A stretch of 64,000 nt of DNA from Punctularia strigosozonata HHB-11173 SS5. Lineage: Eukaryota > Basidiomycota > Agaricomycetes > Corticiales > Punctulariaceae. Under the pieces are notes generated by a model. It was given only the letters and a program-made list of their open reading frames with translations, had not been told where the DNA came from and did no database searches. Below, piece after piece: positions 1-12,289 of this stretch (position 1 is the first letter of the stretch; the number at the start of each line of letters is the position of its first letter). The stretch is taken from the NCBI RefSeq assembly GCF_000264995.1, contig NW_006767441.1, positions 266,255 through 330,254 of the forward strand, given 5' to 3'. The translations under genes and the position numbers were made by a program.

Positions 1-2
1 CG

Positions 3-2606
3 TCCAGGGCCAGCTCGCGCGCCAATCCCGCCCCCGGCAACCTTAAGGAGCGTATCGCCGCCCTTCAGCAACGCTCGACCAGCCCGCCAGCGCAGCCGTC
101 CTCGCCTCCGCTCAACGGCCTCGCACCGAAGTCGCCCACGGGCTCCAATGTTCCCGCGAGCCCGAGCACGAACAGCCTCCGCGACAAGATCGCGCGTTTT
201 GAGCAACGTGGGGGCACACCCGTACCGAGGGGCAGGTTCGGTATGGGTGTGCCGCCGGTCGCGCCCAGCGGAGCGAGCCAGAAGAAGGGCATGCTCTACG
301 GGAACAGGGTCGAGGGCCTCGGGCGGCCACATCATATCCCAACGCTACAACGTAACGTTTCCAGCGCTGGCAAGGTACAAAAGTCGTCGGTAATGGAGAG
401 CAAGAGGCGAGTCGCGAGCGAGTCGGCTTTGACGTCGCCCGTTATCGCGGCGGAGGGCACGCAGGAAGTGACTCCAGGAGCACTCGCGGGCGAACCCATG
501 CCTGCTGTGCTTGAAAGCCCCTCCCCATCGATCCCAGTGGGCGCACCCGAAGAGGCAGGTGCAGTCCCGGCTTTGCAAGTGCTTGTGGACTCCGCCGCGA
601 CCGAGGTCGGAGCCCCATCCGCGCCGTCTGACGACCCGCCCTCACCAGCGTCGACTACAACTATCCAAGCTACTGCCTTGCTGGAGCCGGTATCGCTGCC
701 TCCTGCGCACTCGGACCCCGGCGACGCAACTGCCCCAGTCCCTAACACTGCGAGTCCTCTAGAGCAGGTGGTACCCGAGCCCGACGCCGAGCTATCAACG
801 ATTTCGAGTCCCACCTCCGCGGAACCCGCTCTTGCTCTAGTACAGGCTATGCCAGTTCAGGGCGATTCTGCACCTCCCACACAGTCGTCCCCGCGGAAGA
901 CTCCATCTCCAGTGCATTCGCCCCGCGAGAGTCGTCCACCCAACCTTCCCATGCCCGCTCCTTCGGTCCCCACGCCCTCCACCGCGGCCAGCCTACCCTC
1001 TACTCCTGGCACCGCCGGCTCCACCGCCTCCGACATGTCGACCGAATCCGACATTTCGGACGCGGAGATCATTACCCAGCCCCAGCTCTTGCGCATTTCC
1101 CCCAAGCCCAGCAGGGCCACTTTGGTCTCCACCCCGATATCGAGAAAGAATTCCGCATCCGCCGGCGATTTCGTGCAAGATGAGTTCATCGCGAGCCCCG
1201 CATCGACAACCTCGCAAACGCCGACCCCAATCGCGACAGAGCCCGGCGCCCAGGCATCCGTGGCCGCTGCTCCTCCTCCTGAAAAAGAAAAACCTGCCTC
1301 CGCGCCTGCTGCCGCCGCCGCTCCGGTTCAGCCCCGCAAGAGCTCCTTCACCGCCGTAGTTCACCGCAAAGAGACTGTCAAGGTTCCCGCGCCCTCGACG
1401 CCTGCCCGATCCCGCACCTACGGGCCCTCGTCGTCTTCGCAGGTGGTCTATGCTCCTACCCAATCCACCGCCGAGCCTCCTAGTCCATCCCCGGGAGGCG
1501 ATCTTGCCGATTTGCTTGCGGATGCTGCTTTCCTCGAGCATCAGTTGGAGCTCGGCGGCTACTTCAGCCCGCGCAAGGACGTCTTCTCTAGCTCGGCTGG
1601 GCTGGCGGGGACACTCGGCGCCTCGGCCGCAGATACGAACTCGGACGCTAAGGCGCACAATCGAAACCTGTCTGTGCAAACCATCAAGGCCGACCCGCCA
1701 AGCCAAAGCGACAAAGCGAAGGACAAGGCGCCGAAGGACAAGCTCGGCTCGCTTTCCTCCAGCGCGATGGAAACCCCGCCGCCGACGCCTCCACCCAAGA
1801 GCCCCGACTCGCGCCTCTTCTCCAGCCTGCGCTCGCTGCGCAAGCGTGCGTCGACCGCGTACCCGCGAGACAGCATCGCTTCGGAGCTTTCCACGAGCAC
1901 GACGGACGAATCGGCGGCACTCCAGACGCCCAACTCATACGATGAACTGGGTGTACTGGTCACGCCTCCGCAGCAAGGGCACGGGAGCCTGGCAAGCGGC
2001 CGGCCATCATCAGTGTTTAAGGACGATGCGAGCGTTGCAAGCTCCCGCTGGAGCTTGAAGAGCAGTACGTCCTCCCCACGGAAAGGCATTGGGAGGGCGA
2101 CGAGCTTCGCGGGCAAGATGTTCGGCAAGTCCAAGAGCCGGACGCCGTCGATCCGGACCATGGATTCTCGCGGTAGGTGTTACATGGGCACTCCACCTTG
2201 ACGATTCAGACTGACGATTTCCCATGCAGACGAGCTACGACCTCGCGCCTCATCACCCGCCCCTTCTCTCAGGCTTCTGGACCTCGACATTTCCTCTTCT
2301 TCGCTGTCCCCGGTCGCCGATGGCGAACACGCATCTCGGCGCGAGTCCTGGATGTCATCTACGACCTCCTCCCTCTCCTCGCCCGGCTTCGACCAGGAGC
2401 TGTTTGATGCCTTCCCGTCCGTACCCAGCACCGCGACCTCCAGCGGCACCCAGGGCCGCGGCACGCTTGCACTCGACACCAGCAACCTACCTGCGTCCAA
2501 ATATGGCCAGACAGATGGCGGCACGACGTTGCTCACGCCGCCGTCGCGTTCGTCCTCGCTAATGGGCCTCGGCTTCCATCAGAAGCATGCTACCTCTCCG
2601 TCCTAG
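3..2606 (+). CDS. Ser/Pro-rich disordered protein, 3' part (5' end outside window)
   Basis: The frame is open from the left edge, so the start lies outside. Exon 3-2172 joins 2230-2606 across a GT-AG intron (2173-2229; G|AC codon), leaving about 848 visible residues. Almost all of it is low-complexity Ser, Pro, Ala and Thr, as in an intrinsically disordered scaffold. Two short ordered-looking segments lie near the visible N-terminus: LKERIAALQQR and SLRDKIARFEQRGG followed by PVPRGRFGMG. These paired 'IAALQ'/'IARFE' segments and a Gly-rich tail recur in basidiomycete proteins as I remember them, possibly of the Aim21 type, but I cannot confirm a family. The C-terminal part carries many SP/TP sites typical of kinase targets. 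No membrane segment or catalytic motif is visible. Function unknown. Confidence 0.8.
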
Positions 2607-2817
2607 CGCGAGAGCGCTGCTTCCTTAGTCCCTGCTCACATGCTTTAGTCATTTGCTTAATCCCATCATCACTCTCTGCTCGCGTTTGTTCCCGGCTGAC
2701 AACATATAAACGGCCCCTATCTGCATCTTTCACATTCATTTCTCTTGGATAGGATATAATATACAACATGAAATAAAAAGGCGATCGTGAGCGGGTTATC
2801 TCGTACATATGGTGACC

Positions 2818-5272
2818 CTAAGATGGTACGGCGCTGGTGGATGATCTCCGCCTTGGCCTGTCCGTCGGGCCCGCCGAGTCCGTGCGAGACTTGCGAGGAG
2901 ACGCGGGCGGTCCGTCCGTGGTGCTGGTGGGCATCTTCCGCGCCTGCGTGAAGAACAGCTTAGAGTCGCGGTTAGCGATGTTCTGGATGTAGTACATGTT
3001 GCCTGCCAGAACGTTATGTTAGCATCCTTCCTCAGGAGGGGAAATGATTCTCGACTCACCTCGAGGGACAATCACTGTCCCGCCTGAACACAGAATGAGG
3101 GACGTCCGGTGGACCTTGATCTGCACGGCGCCTTCAATCACGTAGAATATCTGCCTCAATGCATGAGTCGTCGAAAAAAGCACGCTTGAAATGAGAAAAC
3201 GCACATAGGTGTTGTCCTTCGAGTTCTTGCTCGGCTTCTCCCCGCCCACAGGTAAAATAAGCTCTCCAGCTGCGATGAACTCGCCATCGCCGAAGATCTT
3301 CTGGTATAAAAATGTCGCATTCTCCGATGCGCGGGGTTGGACCATCTTGGCAGTGAAGGCAATACCTGATTGACATTGTCAGCGGTAGGATTGGGATGAT
3401 GGACAATGCGCATTACGTCTCTCCACTTCGTCACCAGTATCCCAGTCCTTCACCACGCCGTACGGTTCGGTCTTGTCATCCCAGCCTTCCTCCGGGTTGA
3501 AATCCTCGGCCAGATCTTCGAGTTCTTGTTCTTCATCCACGGCTTTACTCTGGCTCTTACTCCGCGGCCGAGGCCTCATGCTCGCAGCTCGCTTTCCCTT
3601 CTTGCGTTTCGCGCCGAGGGGCTGCGGTTCTTCTTGCGGTATGCGAACGATCGCCTTTATTTCCGCCACTTGCCCTCCCTGCGACTCGCGTTGTGCGCCA
3701 TACTCAACGCGCTCCAGGCGCCACCATTCGAGGGGGGCGTACCGGACACGTTTGCCACGACGCAAACCAGGTTGCTCGTCGGGATCAGGTGTTGGCTCTG
3801 ACGGCTGGTCAGTATAGACAGCCAGACCTGGGTCACCATCACATACTCACCCGAGTGGACGGGAAGGCGGATTTCTTTCTGCAGATTTTCCTTCTGGGAG
3901 TTAGAGGACAGCGGCTTCGTCGCACGGACGCGCTTGGCTTGCGACTTGGGCTTGTCCGCCTTCGGCTTCGGGGTTTTGGTTTTCTTCGATTTCTTCGGAC
4001 GCGAATCGGCCTCCGCATCGTCTTCCGCCGCGAGCTCGTCATCCACACGCGCCTCATCCGATTTACGTTTTTTCCTCCGCTTGCCGTCTGATATCGGTTT
4101 CTGCGGCTCTTCCTCCTCGCCTTGCGACTCTCCTTCCACACCGTTCGCGCCGTCGAATGGATCCACGTCCGGTACGTCATCCAGCATGGACTCGTCGAAC
4201 CTACCGTTCGTAAGGCGTACGTCCTCTTCGTCCATCGCAGGAGGGACGTCACTCGCACGCCCTTTGCCCTTCTCACGGGCGGAGAATCGGGGCGCAGGCG
4301 CTACTTCATCCTCCTTCTCCCCCTCGTCGTCGTCGGTCTGATCCAGCTGACTAAAACTGGTACTCGGTCGTCCCGGGGTGGCCGCCCTCGGCATCGGCTC
4401 CGGTTCGTACTCCGCTTCATATACCTCTCCCGGCACCGGGTCCGCCAGTGGCTCATTGTCGCTGTCATCGTCGTACTGATCATATTGAGGCGCGTACGAC
4501 GACCTGTTCGAGAGGCGCGAGACAGAAAAGGCGGTGCGGCGACCCACTTCCGGCGAGTCGGCGCCGGAGTCCCTGTGGCTACGAGTAGAGTGGGTGCTCC
4601 GACGCCGAGAGGACTCATCCGCGTGCAGACCGACGGACGTGACGGAAACATGCGACTTGAGCACCGAGCGGGACTGGGTTGGAGACCGCACCGGCACTTC
4701 GTACTGCCGGTCGTCGTCCGCAAGGTATGACTTCGAGAGATCAGACCGGCCAGCGGGTCTTGAGCTACGCCTCGACTGAGACAGGCTCGACGGCCGGGGA
4801 GAGGGGACGGCGTCGAAGTCCACATCGGACACGCGTGCGACTGGCCGAGACGATGATCCGACACGGCTGATACTGTTGGGAGCGATAGGCTGGCCTGTGG
4901 TCTTAAAGTAGGCATCGGGAGCTAGAGCAAAAGGATCCGTTCAATATCAACGCATATATGCGCGCGTATTGCCTCACTGTCGGCAAGCTCCATAGATTGT
5001 GCGCCGTCAGCGTCTTCTAATATAGGTGTAGCTGCTCTCTTCGTACTCTTCCTTCGGTTCTTCCAAATTGGTACTTGAGGTCGGGGCTGAGCGTCCAAGC
5101 GATGGAGGAGCTGATCGAACGGTTGGATTTCGTCGGACCCGCCATCGTGGTCGATGCGGATGCCGGTGCGCTTGCCAAAGTTGAGGTCGTCAGCGTTGTA
5201 CGGTCTGTGCACCCGCGGCTGAAGTCCCCGGCGGGCAATGGGTCCTACGCTCGACTCGCGCGAGGCGGGCAT
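2818..5272 (-). CDS. CENP-C / Mif2 centromere protein
   Basis: Inner-kinetochore protein that binds centromeric CENP-A nucleosomes and recruits outer kinetochore proteins. Six exons (5272-4978, 4921-3851, 3797-3417, 3365-3205, 3150-3060, 3002-2818) sum to 727 residues. The N-terminus MPASRESSVGP...RPYNADDL...GKRTGI matches the Mif2 N-terminal segment. A long acidic, then basic disordered middle (KKRKSDEAR, KKSKKTKTPK) follows. The CENP-C motif is RRGKRVRYAPLEWWRLERV, with the conserved Arg and Trp residues that contact CENP-A and the H2A/H2B acidic patch. The C-terminal cupin dimer domain reads YVIEGAVQIKVH...GGTVIVPRG and MYYIQNI. The start at 5272 fits the family N-terminus. It is head to head with the MTU1 gene, 142 bp apart. 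Identification is firm. Confidence 0.95.
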
Positions 5273-5414
5273 CTTGGCGGCGAATATCTTCAGGCGATGT
5301 GGTCGATGCCAAGCTCGGAGTTCAGCTGGTCGGTCGCGGAAGCGGGCAGCGGGGTCATGTGACCGTTTGATGGTACACAGAACGCACAGCCACTCCCGCT
5401 CAAGTCCTTGCGCG
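5273..5414. promoter_or_regulatory. Short bidirectional spacer, CENP-C / MTU1
   Basis: Only 142 bp separate the two start codons, so both promoters and 5' UTRs must share or overlap this stretch. I see no clear TATA box. The inference rests on gene layout alone. Confidence 0.45.
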
Positions 5415-6958
5415 ATGATCTTGGCTGCAGCTGCGCGACGATGCTCGGTCGGCTGTGTTGCGCGACGTTTGTTTTCGACATATGCAGAGAGGCAGGTCCC
5501 GAAGAAGGGTGACAGAGGTATATCTCAAATATCACCTTCAAACGAAACTTAACCTGACCCCAGTACAGTAATCGTCGCCATGTCCGGAGGCGTAGACTCC
5601 TCCGTCACGGCAAAGTTGCTCGCAGACCAGGCGAGTATTCAGAAAGTTGCGCGCCGTTCTTCATTCTCAATGAAAACTCTCAGGATTATGATTTGTCTGC
5701 CGTTTTCATGCGCAACTGGGATACGCGAGACGAGACCGGCACCGACCGCGGCTGCGAATGGGAAAAGGACTGGGAAGACGTCCAACGCGTCTGCAAAGCC
5801 CTCGGCATTCCATGTGACATGGTGAGGCATCCAATTCCGTTCGGCCATCCCGAACCTCAAGCATGCGACGGCAGAGCAGATTGATCTCTCGCGGGAATAT
5901 TGGACGCGCGTGTTCGAACCCTCGTTGGAGGCCTGGCAGAACGGCGTGACGCCGAATCCGGATGTTTGGTGCAACAAAGAGGTGAAATTTGGCGCTCTCA
6001 CCGACCACCTCCCTCCGTCGGCTTGGATTGCCACAGGTCACTACGCTCGCAAGTCATGGCACCCTGTTCATAAACGTCCGCAATTGCTCCGGTGTGCGGA
6101 CCGCCGTAAAGACCAAACGTATTTCCTCGCCTCAGTTTCCGAGACTGGCCTCGAGCGAGCACTATTTCCTATAGCGCACCTGAAAAAGGACGAAGTGAGG
6201 GAGATCGCGAAACAAGCGGGCTTACATACCGCAGAAAGGGAGGAGAGCATGGGGATATGTTTTGTCGGCGAGAAGAGAAGGTTTTCTGACTTCATAAGTC
6301 AGTGATTTCTGCTCATGTCCTGATCCCTTCGCTGACGAAGGTGGGCCTGCAGCTCAATATATACCTCCATGCCCGGGCCCTGTTATCCACGAAGTGACCG
6401 GGAAGCGCCTCGGGTCGCATCAGGGCTTGATGACTTATACTATCGGCGAGAACTGGAGAGCGTCTGGTATGGTAGAGAGAATGTTTGTTTCAAGGAAGGA
6501 TACCAAAAACAACACCATATATGCCGTCCCTGGAAGGTGAAGCCGAGTCCTCTCGACGTCGAAAACGAACCCCTGATCTAGTCGGTGACACCATGTTGCT
6601 AGCAACCATCCATTCTTGTTCGTGGATGCCGTCACGACGAATGCGTTCTCCTGGATATGGGCCGATTGCCCTCCACCTGAAATCCATACGCCGGATGGTT
6701 ACAAGTGTCGTATGCAGCTTCGCCACAAGATGGACAGTGTTCCCTGCACGGTTCGAGCGTATGTTTCTAATAATGTTGTCTACCACATCCTCTGACACAG
6801 GCTTCACTGATACCAGTCGCAGCGAAGGCCGAATACGGATAAGCCTCGATGAACCACTCAAAGCCGCAGCCGAGGGCCAAGTAGTGGTATTATGGGACGA
6901 CGACTGGTGTTTGGGTTGCGGAGTCATCACCAGGACCTCCAGAGCCCAAACATTGTGA
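5415..6958 (+). CDS. Mitochondrial tRNA-specific 2-thiouridylase (MTU1/TRMU/Slm3)
   Basis: Adds sulfur to U34 of mitochondrial Lys, Glu and Gln tRNAs. Seven exons (5415-5517, 5569-5630, 5684-5821, 5880-6297, 6353-6536, 6603-6758, 6817-6958) give 400 residues. The Arg/Ala-rich N-terminus MILAAAARRCSVG...RRLFSTYAE looks like a mitochondrial targeting peptide. The ATP-pyrophosphatase P-loop is VIVAMSGGVDSSVTA. Other family blocks are FMRNWD, GVTPNPDVWCN (first catalytic Cys), TGHYAR, SMGICFVGEK (second catalytic Cys), QYIPPCPG, and HQGLMTYTIG. The intron at 5631-5683 has a GC donor (CAG|GCGAGT), needed to join LLADQ to DYDLSAVFMRNW. The start is the first ATG of the frame that gives the targeting-like peptide; its frame is open further upstream, so a slightly earlier start cannot be ruled out. 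Confidence 0.94.
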
Positions 6959-7803
6959 CTTGGGGACTACCGGATTGTATTAAAATGCCAAATCACGGAT
7001 CTTGCCAGAGCAGAATGTATTTGCAGCACGGGCAAAGTGGAGTGGGACGTTGACTATGCACTGCATGTTTTGGCGGGGCTCCTCGCGGACATCTTTGCCT
7101 ACTGCGGGGAACTTTTACCACCTTACAAATACACTCTAGTATCGCCGCTTCCAGTGCTGCTGCATCTCGCCTTCTTCACTTCTGATCAAGGCGACCACGC
7201 GAAACGCGGATTGCATGGCTAGTGCCTGCGCCAATGCGAATACGAGCGCTCAAGTGCCTCCGTCGAACATCCTCGTCGTGGCAACCATGAGTCGGGAGTG
7301 ATTGCCAGGAAGATTACGCGCCGTGAGCTCTGCGTGAAGTGCATGAGGGGACGAAGATCAGCAAGTGATCAGGTTCCTGGAGGTTCAATCCTCCAAGGCT
7401 TCGTCGTAGATCATCTTGTGACTGGACCACCACTGCGCATTCGTTATACGTTGATTATGATCCGAAACGGGCCAACCCGAGATGCACTTGTCAACCCTCA
7501 CGCGAAAATTATGTCCAGACCTTAATATGGATTCGAAGTAGGGTCACCGTTCCCGTGGCAATGACCGTTGGCAAATTGAAGCCTATCCTTCGATCCGGGA
7601 TCATCGGAGTGTGTAAGCTCGCCCCTTTCCAATTGGACAACACAACGCGTGCCCCTGGAGCCTGGCCTTGCGACAGCAGAAAAGCGGACATGGGTCGCCG
7701 CTGCTCCTGCTACCTTTTTACCCAACAACCGCCTTGAGACGCGTACTTTCGCTCTCCGGACCCGTTCTTTTTTTCGTCGCCGTTCCTTACTGTTCTTGCC
7801 GAC
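6959..7803. other. Intergenic, no gene seen
   Basis: About 845 bp between the MTU1 stop and the start of a small secreted protein. The short open frames here have no recognisable content. A small perfect hairpin (ggagg...cctcc) near 7380 mimics a tRNA T-arm but has no matching cloverleaf. The right-hand part should hold the promoter of the 7804 gene. Confidence 0.6.
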
Positions 7804-8508
7804 ATGCACAAAGCTGTTACCCTCCTAGCATTGGCTTGCGGCGCGCAAGGTGAGAGCACTTCAGCCTCCTGGCCTGATGCATGCTAACGGTGGTGTTTCA
7901 GTCTCTTTCGCGCAGTTGTCTTTGTACCTTCCCGGATTCGACCCGCAACCGCTCACTGCCAGCGAAGTCGGCGTTGACTCCGCAGGGCGCACGACGTGGG
8001 CCATCGCCGCTGCTCCTACCGTCACCGATGACGCAGATATCGGCATAGTCGGGACAGGTGGATACGCAGCGTTCCCATGCCCTTCCGCGTCGATGCTCAT
8101 CTCTGGCATCCTACAGCGACCCTCGTCGAAGGATCTGATTACGCCTCCGTCATCGATATCGACACCATTGATAGTCTCACTGTTGAAGCGGCTTGCACCA
8201 TCGCCGGTGGCAACGCCGTTTGCGTAGCAGACGACGGCTCTGAGACCGCGACCGCTACGGAGCCCGTGTCCTTCATCCAAGTAGACGGCGCTGCCGCCGC
8301 CGCAACCATTACCGGTGGATCTGCCTCCGCCGCTGTCACCGGTACCTCTTCTGCCTCCGGCGGATCCAGCGCCGGCACCTCGCCATCGGACAGTGGGAGC
8401 GCGGCAAGCCCCTCCCAGACGGACAGCGGAGCGATGGGATTGCGGGCATTTGGTGGATTGAGCCTCACCCTGGGTCTTGGTTCCGTTGCTTTCGTGGCGT
8501 TTGCTTGA
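7804..8508 (+). CDS. Small secreted, probably GPI-anchored Ser-rich protein
   Basis: Three exons (7804-7849, 7902-8057, 8117-8508) give 197 residues. It begins with a signal peptide (MHKAVTLLALACGAQ, then VSFAQ). A compact ordered part follows, with LYLPGFDPQPLTASEVGVD, TWAIAAAPT and ATLVEGSDYASV, and two Cys near residues 105-115 (ACTIAGGNAVC). Next comes a Ser/Gly/Ala/Thr-rich linker of about 55 residues. The last segment, LGLGSVAFVAFA, is hydrophobic with no basic tail, as in a GPI-attachment signal. This layout is common in agaricomycete cell-surface proteins of unknown role. I infer a cell wall or plasma membrane location; the molecular function is unknown. Confidence 0.85.
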
Positions 8509-8712
8509 ATCACCCACGTACTGCATCGTGTCATGTTAATGATATAACTTTGAAACGCCTCCACCTCAAGACCTCAGATACCGTGATAACGCTAAAGGTA
8601 CTTGGTCGGACGTGATAATATAAGCACTTGGTTCGAAGTGGGCAAACATGAACTATTTTGATCACCGATGCTGTAATTGGCCAGGTGATGTGGCTGTGAT
8701 CAAGACGTACGG

Positions 8713-11700
8713 ATGTCGACCTCCGAGTCCGACGAGCCGTTGCTCGACGACGAACATCCATTAGCTCTTGAACTCGTCAGCCTGCGCGCGGCGGTAGCAA
8801 GATACCAGGTCTGCCAACGTCGGAACAGTCAGCAAGCGGTTCATTCACAGTATCTGATATAGGATGAGGCCCACGCCAACGCTGTCAAGCTTCAGCGGCA
8901 CTCACTGGAAGCATCACATGCACTCTCTCGAACACGCGCCTTGGAAGTAGAAAACACAAGGCTCCTGGAAGAGATTGCTACTCTGCGCGCGGAACCAGCG
9001 CCCGACATCGCCGCGGCCAATGCCACCCATCAAGCCGCAGAATTGACCCTTGCGCTGCGTTCTCTGTCCGACAAGCTTACCGCCACGGAGGCTACGCTCG
9101 CTGCACGGTCTGCTGAGCTTGCTAAGGCGAACAACGAGATCCGGAAACACAGCCACGAAGTCCATCGTGCCAAAGAAGAGGTCGCTAAGACGTATGCGAT
9201 CAAGGCGGAGTACGAGGAACGTGAGCGTGAACTGGAGAGGCGGATCTGGGCAGCGGAGGAAGAACGTAATATGGCGGACCTCGTCGTGCAGGAATATGCC
9301 GACCTCGTCAGAGAGCTGGAAGGCCGTCATAAGAGCCCTGGTCACTCGCGCACGTCCTCAAGCGTCAGTTCATCGAGCATTGTCAGCGAAAATCTGGTGC
9401 ACGGCCTTGCATCGAATAGGCAAGGACTTCAGAGATTGTTCTCGGAATTCAGCGCGTCCTCCGAAGCGTTCGAAGCTGAGATCACCCGACTCCATGGCGA
9501 ACTGGCGTCCCTGGCCGCCGAGCGCGAAGCGGAAAGACGTGCCTGGGAGGTGGAGCGCGCTCATGCAGCTCAAACTGCGATGGAACTTGAAAAGCTACGG
9601 ATCGACGACAATACCGCCGCCAAAATGGTTTCTCGCTACATGTGCACATGCTCTCTTTGTCACGATCGATATTTTGCTGACGCCGTTCCGGCACTTTTTA
9701 GGAAATTTTCCCAACAGACCACCTCTTCTCTCCAAGCCGCACTCGAAAAGCTCAAGATTCGCCATGCTGCCACCATATCTACTTATGAGAGCCAGCTTGC
9801 CTCCCTGCAGCATCTCCTGTCGTCATCACAGTCGGATGCCTCAAGGCTCCGAGATGCATTGGATGAGCTGACTGGCGAGCTGGCGAAGGAGCGTTTTGGA
9901 CGTCGGAGAGAGGTAGCCCTCAGGCTTGCGCTGTTGAGCAGGGAGGAGGCACTACAAGAAGGCCTCGCAAGGTGGATCAGGGACGCAAAACAGAAACTCC
10001 AGAAAGCGGGTTGCGATGACCCGGAAGACGTGAAGAATGCGTGTCAGGCCATGCTCAGTGCTGCCGGAAAACTCCAGGAATGTGGTGGCGTGGACGGTGA
10101 TTTCCGATTTGCGTCTACGGCAAGGATCATCGCTGCGGAGGGTGCGGTTAGGGCGTTGTCTTCCGAACTGAACGCGGAGACAGGAGCCAGAATGGCGTTG
10201 GAGAGAAGGATCGCCAGGTTGAGGACTGCGAACGGGATCAGGGACTACGACGATGAACCGCCGAGTGTTCCTCCAAAGAGTGCATCATTTCGACCGCAAA
10301 GCCAAGAGACAAATGGACATATCATTATGCTACCGGACAACGGCCAGGACATTGACAGACCGCCACAACACACGCATGAACAACAGCCACATCTGCACGA
10401 CGACGTGACTCCGGAAGTGATAGAAGATCGCTCAGCAACGCCCTCGGCGCGAGGAGATGTCCAGGTTTATATATCCCCGAGTCTCGCAGCCGCACACACC
10501 GCAGGTGATACTCAGTCAATGGCACCCAGTGCGTCGGCACATGCTCCTAGCTCGACATCGCAACCGCTTTCCCGCGACGACATTTCCAATGAGCCCGTGC
10601 TACATCCGGAGATCCAGCAGCTGGATAGCGTAGTCGCAGAATCGGAGGAGTCTACCTCGCCCGATGTGGGGCAGTCGTCGGCGTACCACGCGCCACCGGT
10701 TGAGGCTACGGCATCAGATCTTGAGGAGGTGCAGTCTCGTAAAGCCGAGCCGAGCCCGGGCGTGACGACGCGGACATCCAGCATCGCATTCCCCACGGAC
10801 GCCACAGAATCAGCAACTCCGTTATCGATCGAAAACGACGCGTACCTCCCGGCCTTGCCATCCGACGACGCATCTACGGTGGCTGAGGAGGAAGCTGTCG
10901 CGATGGTCACCCCGCAGCCCGCCAAGGGTGACGATATTCCGACTGCTGATGGTGCTCATGCCTCTATCATGGAGGTCACCAACGAGAACCCGCTTCTCGT
11001 CGACCTCCAACAGGTCAAGACACGCTATGATAGTATGCAGCGGGCGTTCAGGGACTGCCATCTCGCTCTCAAGGCTCTGCAGAGTGACATAGGAGTCTCA
11101 CAGGACGACACTGGGGCGTCGTCGAGCGCGCACTCCCTTGGGGCCAACCAGCATCACGCTGTCCTGCGCGTTGCCATAGAGAGGCTGAGCGACTTCACTG
11201 AGGATGCCCGAGTGGAGCTCGAGATCCGAATTGCGGACGAAGAACGTATGATCATGGGATATGAGACGCTGCTCAGTGTCCCCGGTGCGCTCTCTTCCGC
11301 CACTGACGATGGAATGGGAGACCTAGAGAAGGATATCCGACTCTTCGTCACCGGAGAAGACTCGGCGGTGCAGAAGGCTCTCAGAACGTTTGGCCGCAAA
11401 CTTGAAGACGTGCAGCACGACATCGCCTCTGTGAAACGTGCTTTACATGAGGGGCCCGCGCACGAAGCAGAACAACCCTCGGCACCGCCGGAAAGCCCCA
11501 AGGCCACGACATGGTCGTGGACAGGCGGCTTATTCGGAACGTCGAGATCGCCGAGCCCTGCACCAACCTTTGGCTCCGTCGTGACCCAGCCTCGTCTGCG
11601 ACACCAGAACTCGTCCAATCGGCTTTTCCCTCAATATCAGCGTCGCGCCAGCGCCGGGTTAGCTCCTAACACTGACTCAGATCCATTCGCTGAAATTGGC

Positions 11701-11964
11701 TTGCGGGTGTCTATGCCCTCGCATGTGGCCTCCCTGGCACGTTCGGGCACTTCCCAGCCGTCGCCACAGTCGCGAACGAGGACGATATCCGGCATGTACA
11801 TGTTAGGGCTCGGTTCGGGAATTGGGTCCAGGAGCGCACTCCCCACGCCCTCGCATGCCTCTGTTGTTCCGCCATCCCCTACCCCGAGGAGGCAACATAT
11901 ACCCCTTATAGCTACATCGGACGAAGAGAGCGAGGACTCGGAAGACCAAAACGATGTAGAATAA
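8713..11964 (+). CDS. Large coiled-coil protein, function unknown
   Basis: Exons 8713-8808, 8863-9641 and 9702-11964 give about 1,045 residues. The first half is heptad-rich (ALEVENTRLLEEIATLRAE; TAKMVSRYMKFSQQTT-type joins; LKIRHAATISTYESQLASLQ) and should form a long coiled coil. The middle is Ser/Pro/acidic and disordered. A second coiled-coil block lies at about residues 660-820 (LLVDLQQVKTRYDSMQRAFRDCH), and the tail is Ser/Arg-rich, ending in an acidic cluster. The 60-nt intron 9642-9701 is in frame and stop-free, but its removal restores the smooth join SRYMKFSQQ, so I treat it as a real intron. The N-terminus MSTSESDEPLLDDEHPLALE precedes LVSLRAAVARYQ. It looks like a tether or trafficking/cytoskeletal scaffold. 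I recognise no named family. Confidence 0.88.
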
Positions 11965-12289
11965 TACATATTTATGTTACCGACCTGACTTGATCGAAGT
12001 GGGGAAGTACAGTACCGTCTGCATGGGGCCTTTCGTCCATATTTGACCTTCTAGCCCGGGATTCGTTCCTGCCTCAACACTGCGGCGCCTCGCAGACATC
12101 GTTTGCTCATTGTGAGATACCTGAGCAACGGTAATACTGCGACACCACGACAACACCCCCGCGAACGGCAGTCTCATATACTTGTATTATATAAAGAGCG
12201 CCTGGACAGCGTCCATGTATATATCACTACAGATTATAGATATTCCAGGTCTGTCAAGGGTATAAATATCAGTGGCAGGACGTGAGTTG
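11965..12289. other. Convergent 3' spacer, no gene seen
   Basis: 325 bp between the stops of the coiled-coil gene (+) and Pmt2 (-). It is AT-richer than flanking exons (for example around 12180-12270) and should hold both 3' UTRs and polyadenylation sites. No RNA gene or repeat seen. Confidence 0.6.

Noticed and set aside
993-1706. 237-codon Gly/Arg-rich frame on minus strand
   Set aside because: Antisense shadow of a Ser/Pro/Ala-rich exon; Gly/Arg arises from the reverse complement of Pro/Ser/Ala codons.
4122-4730. 202-codon plus-strand frame across CENP-C
   Set aside because: Shadow of the CENP-C second exon; no motif.
7368-7400. tRNA T-arm-like hairpin
   Set aside because: The stem has six loop bases, and no acceptor, D or anticodon arms can be placed upstream.
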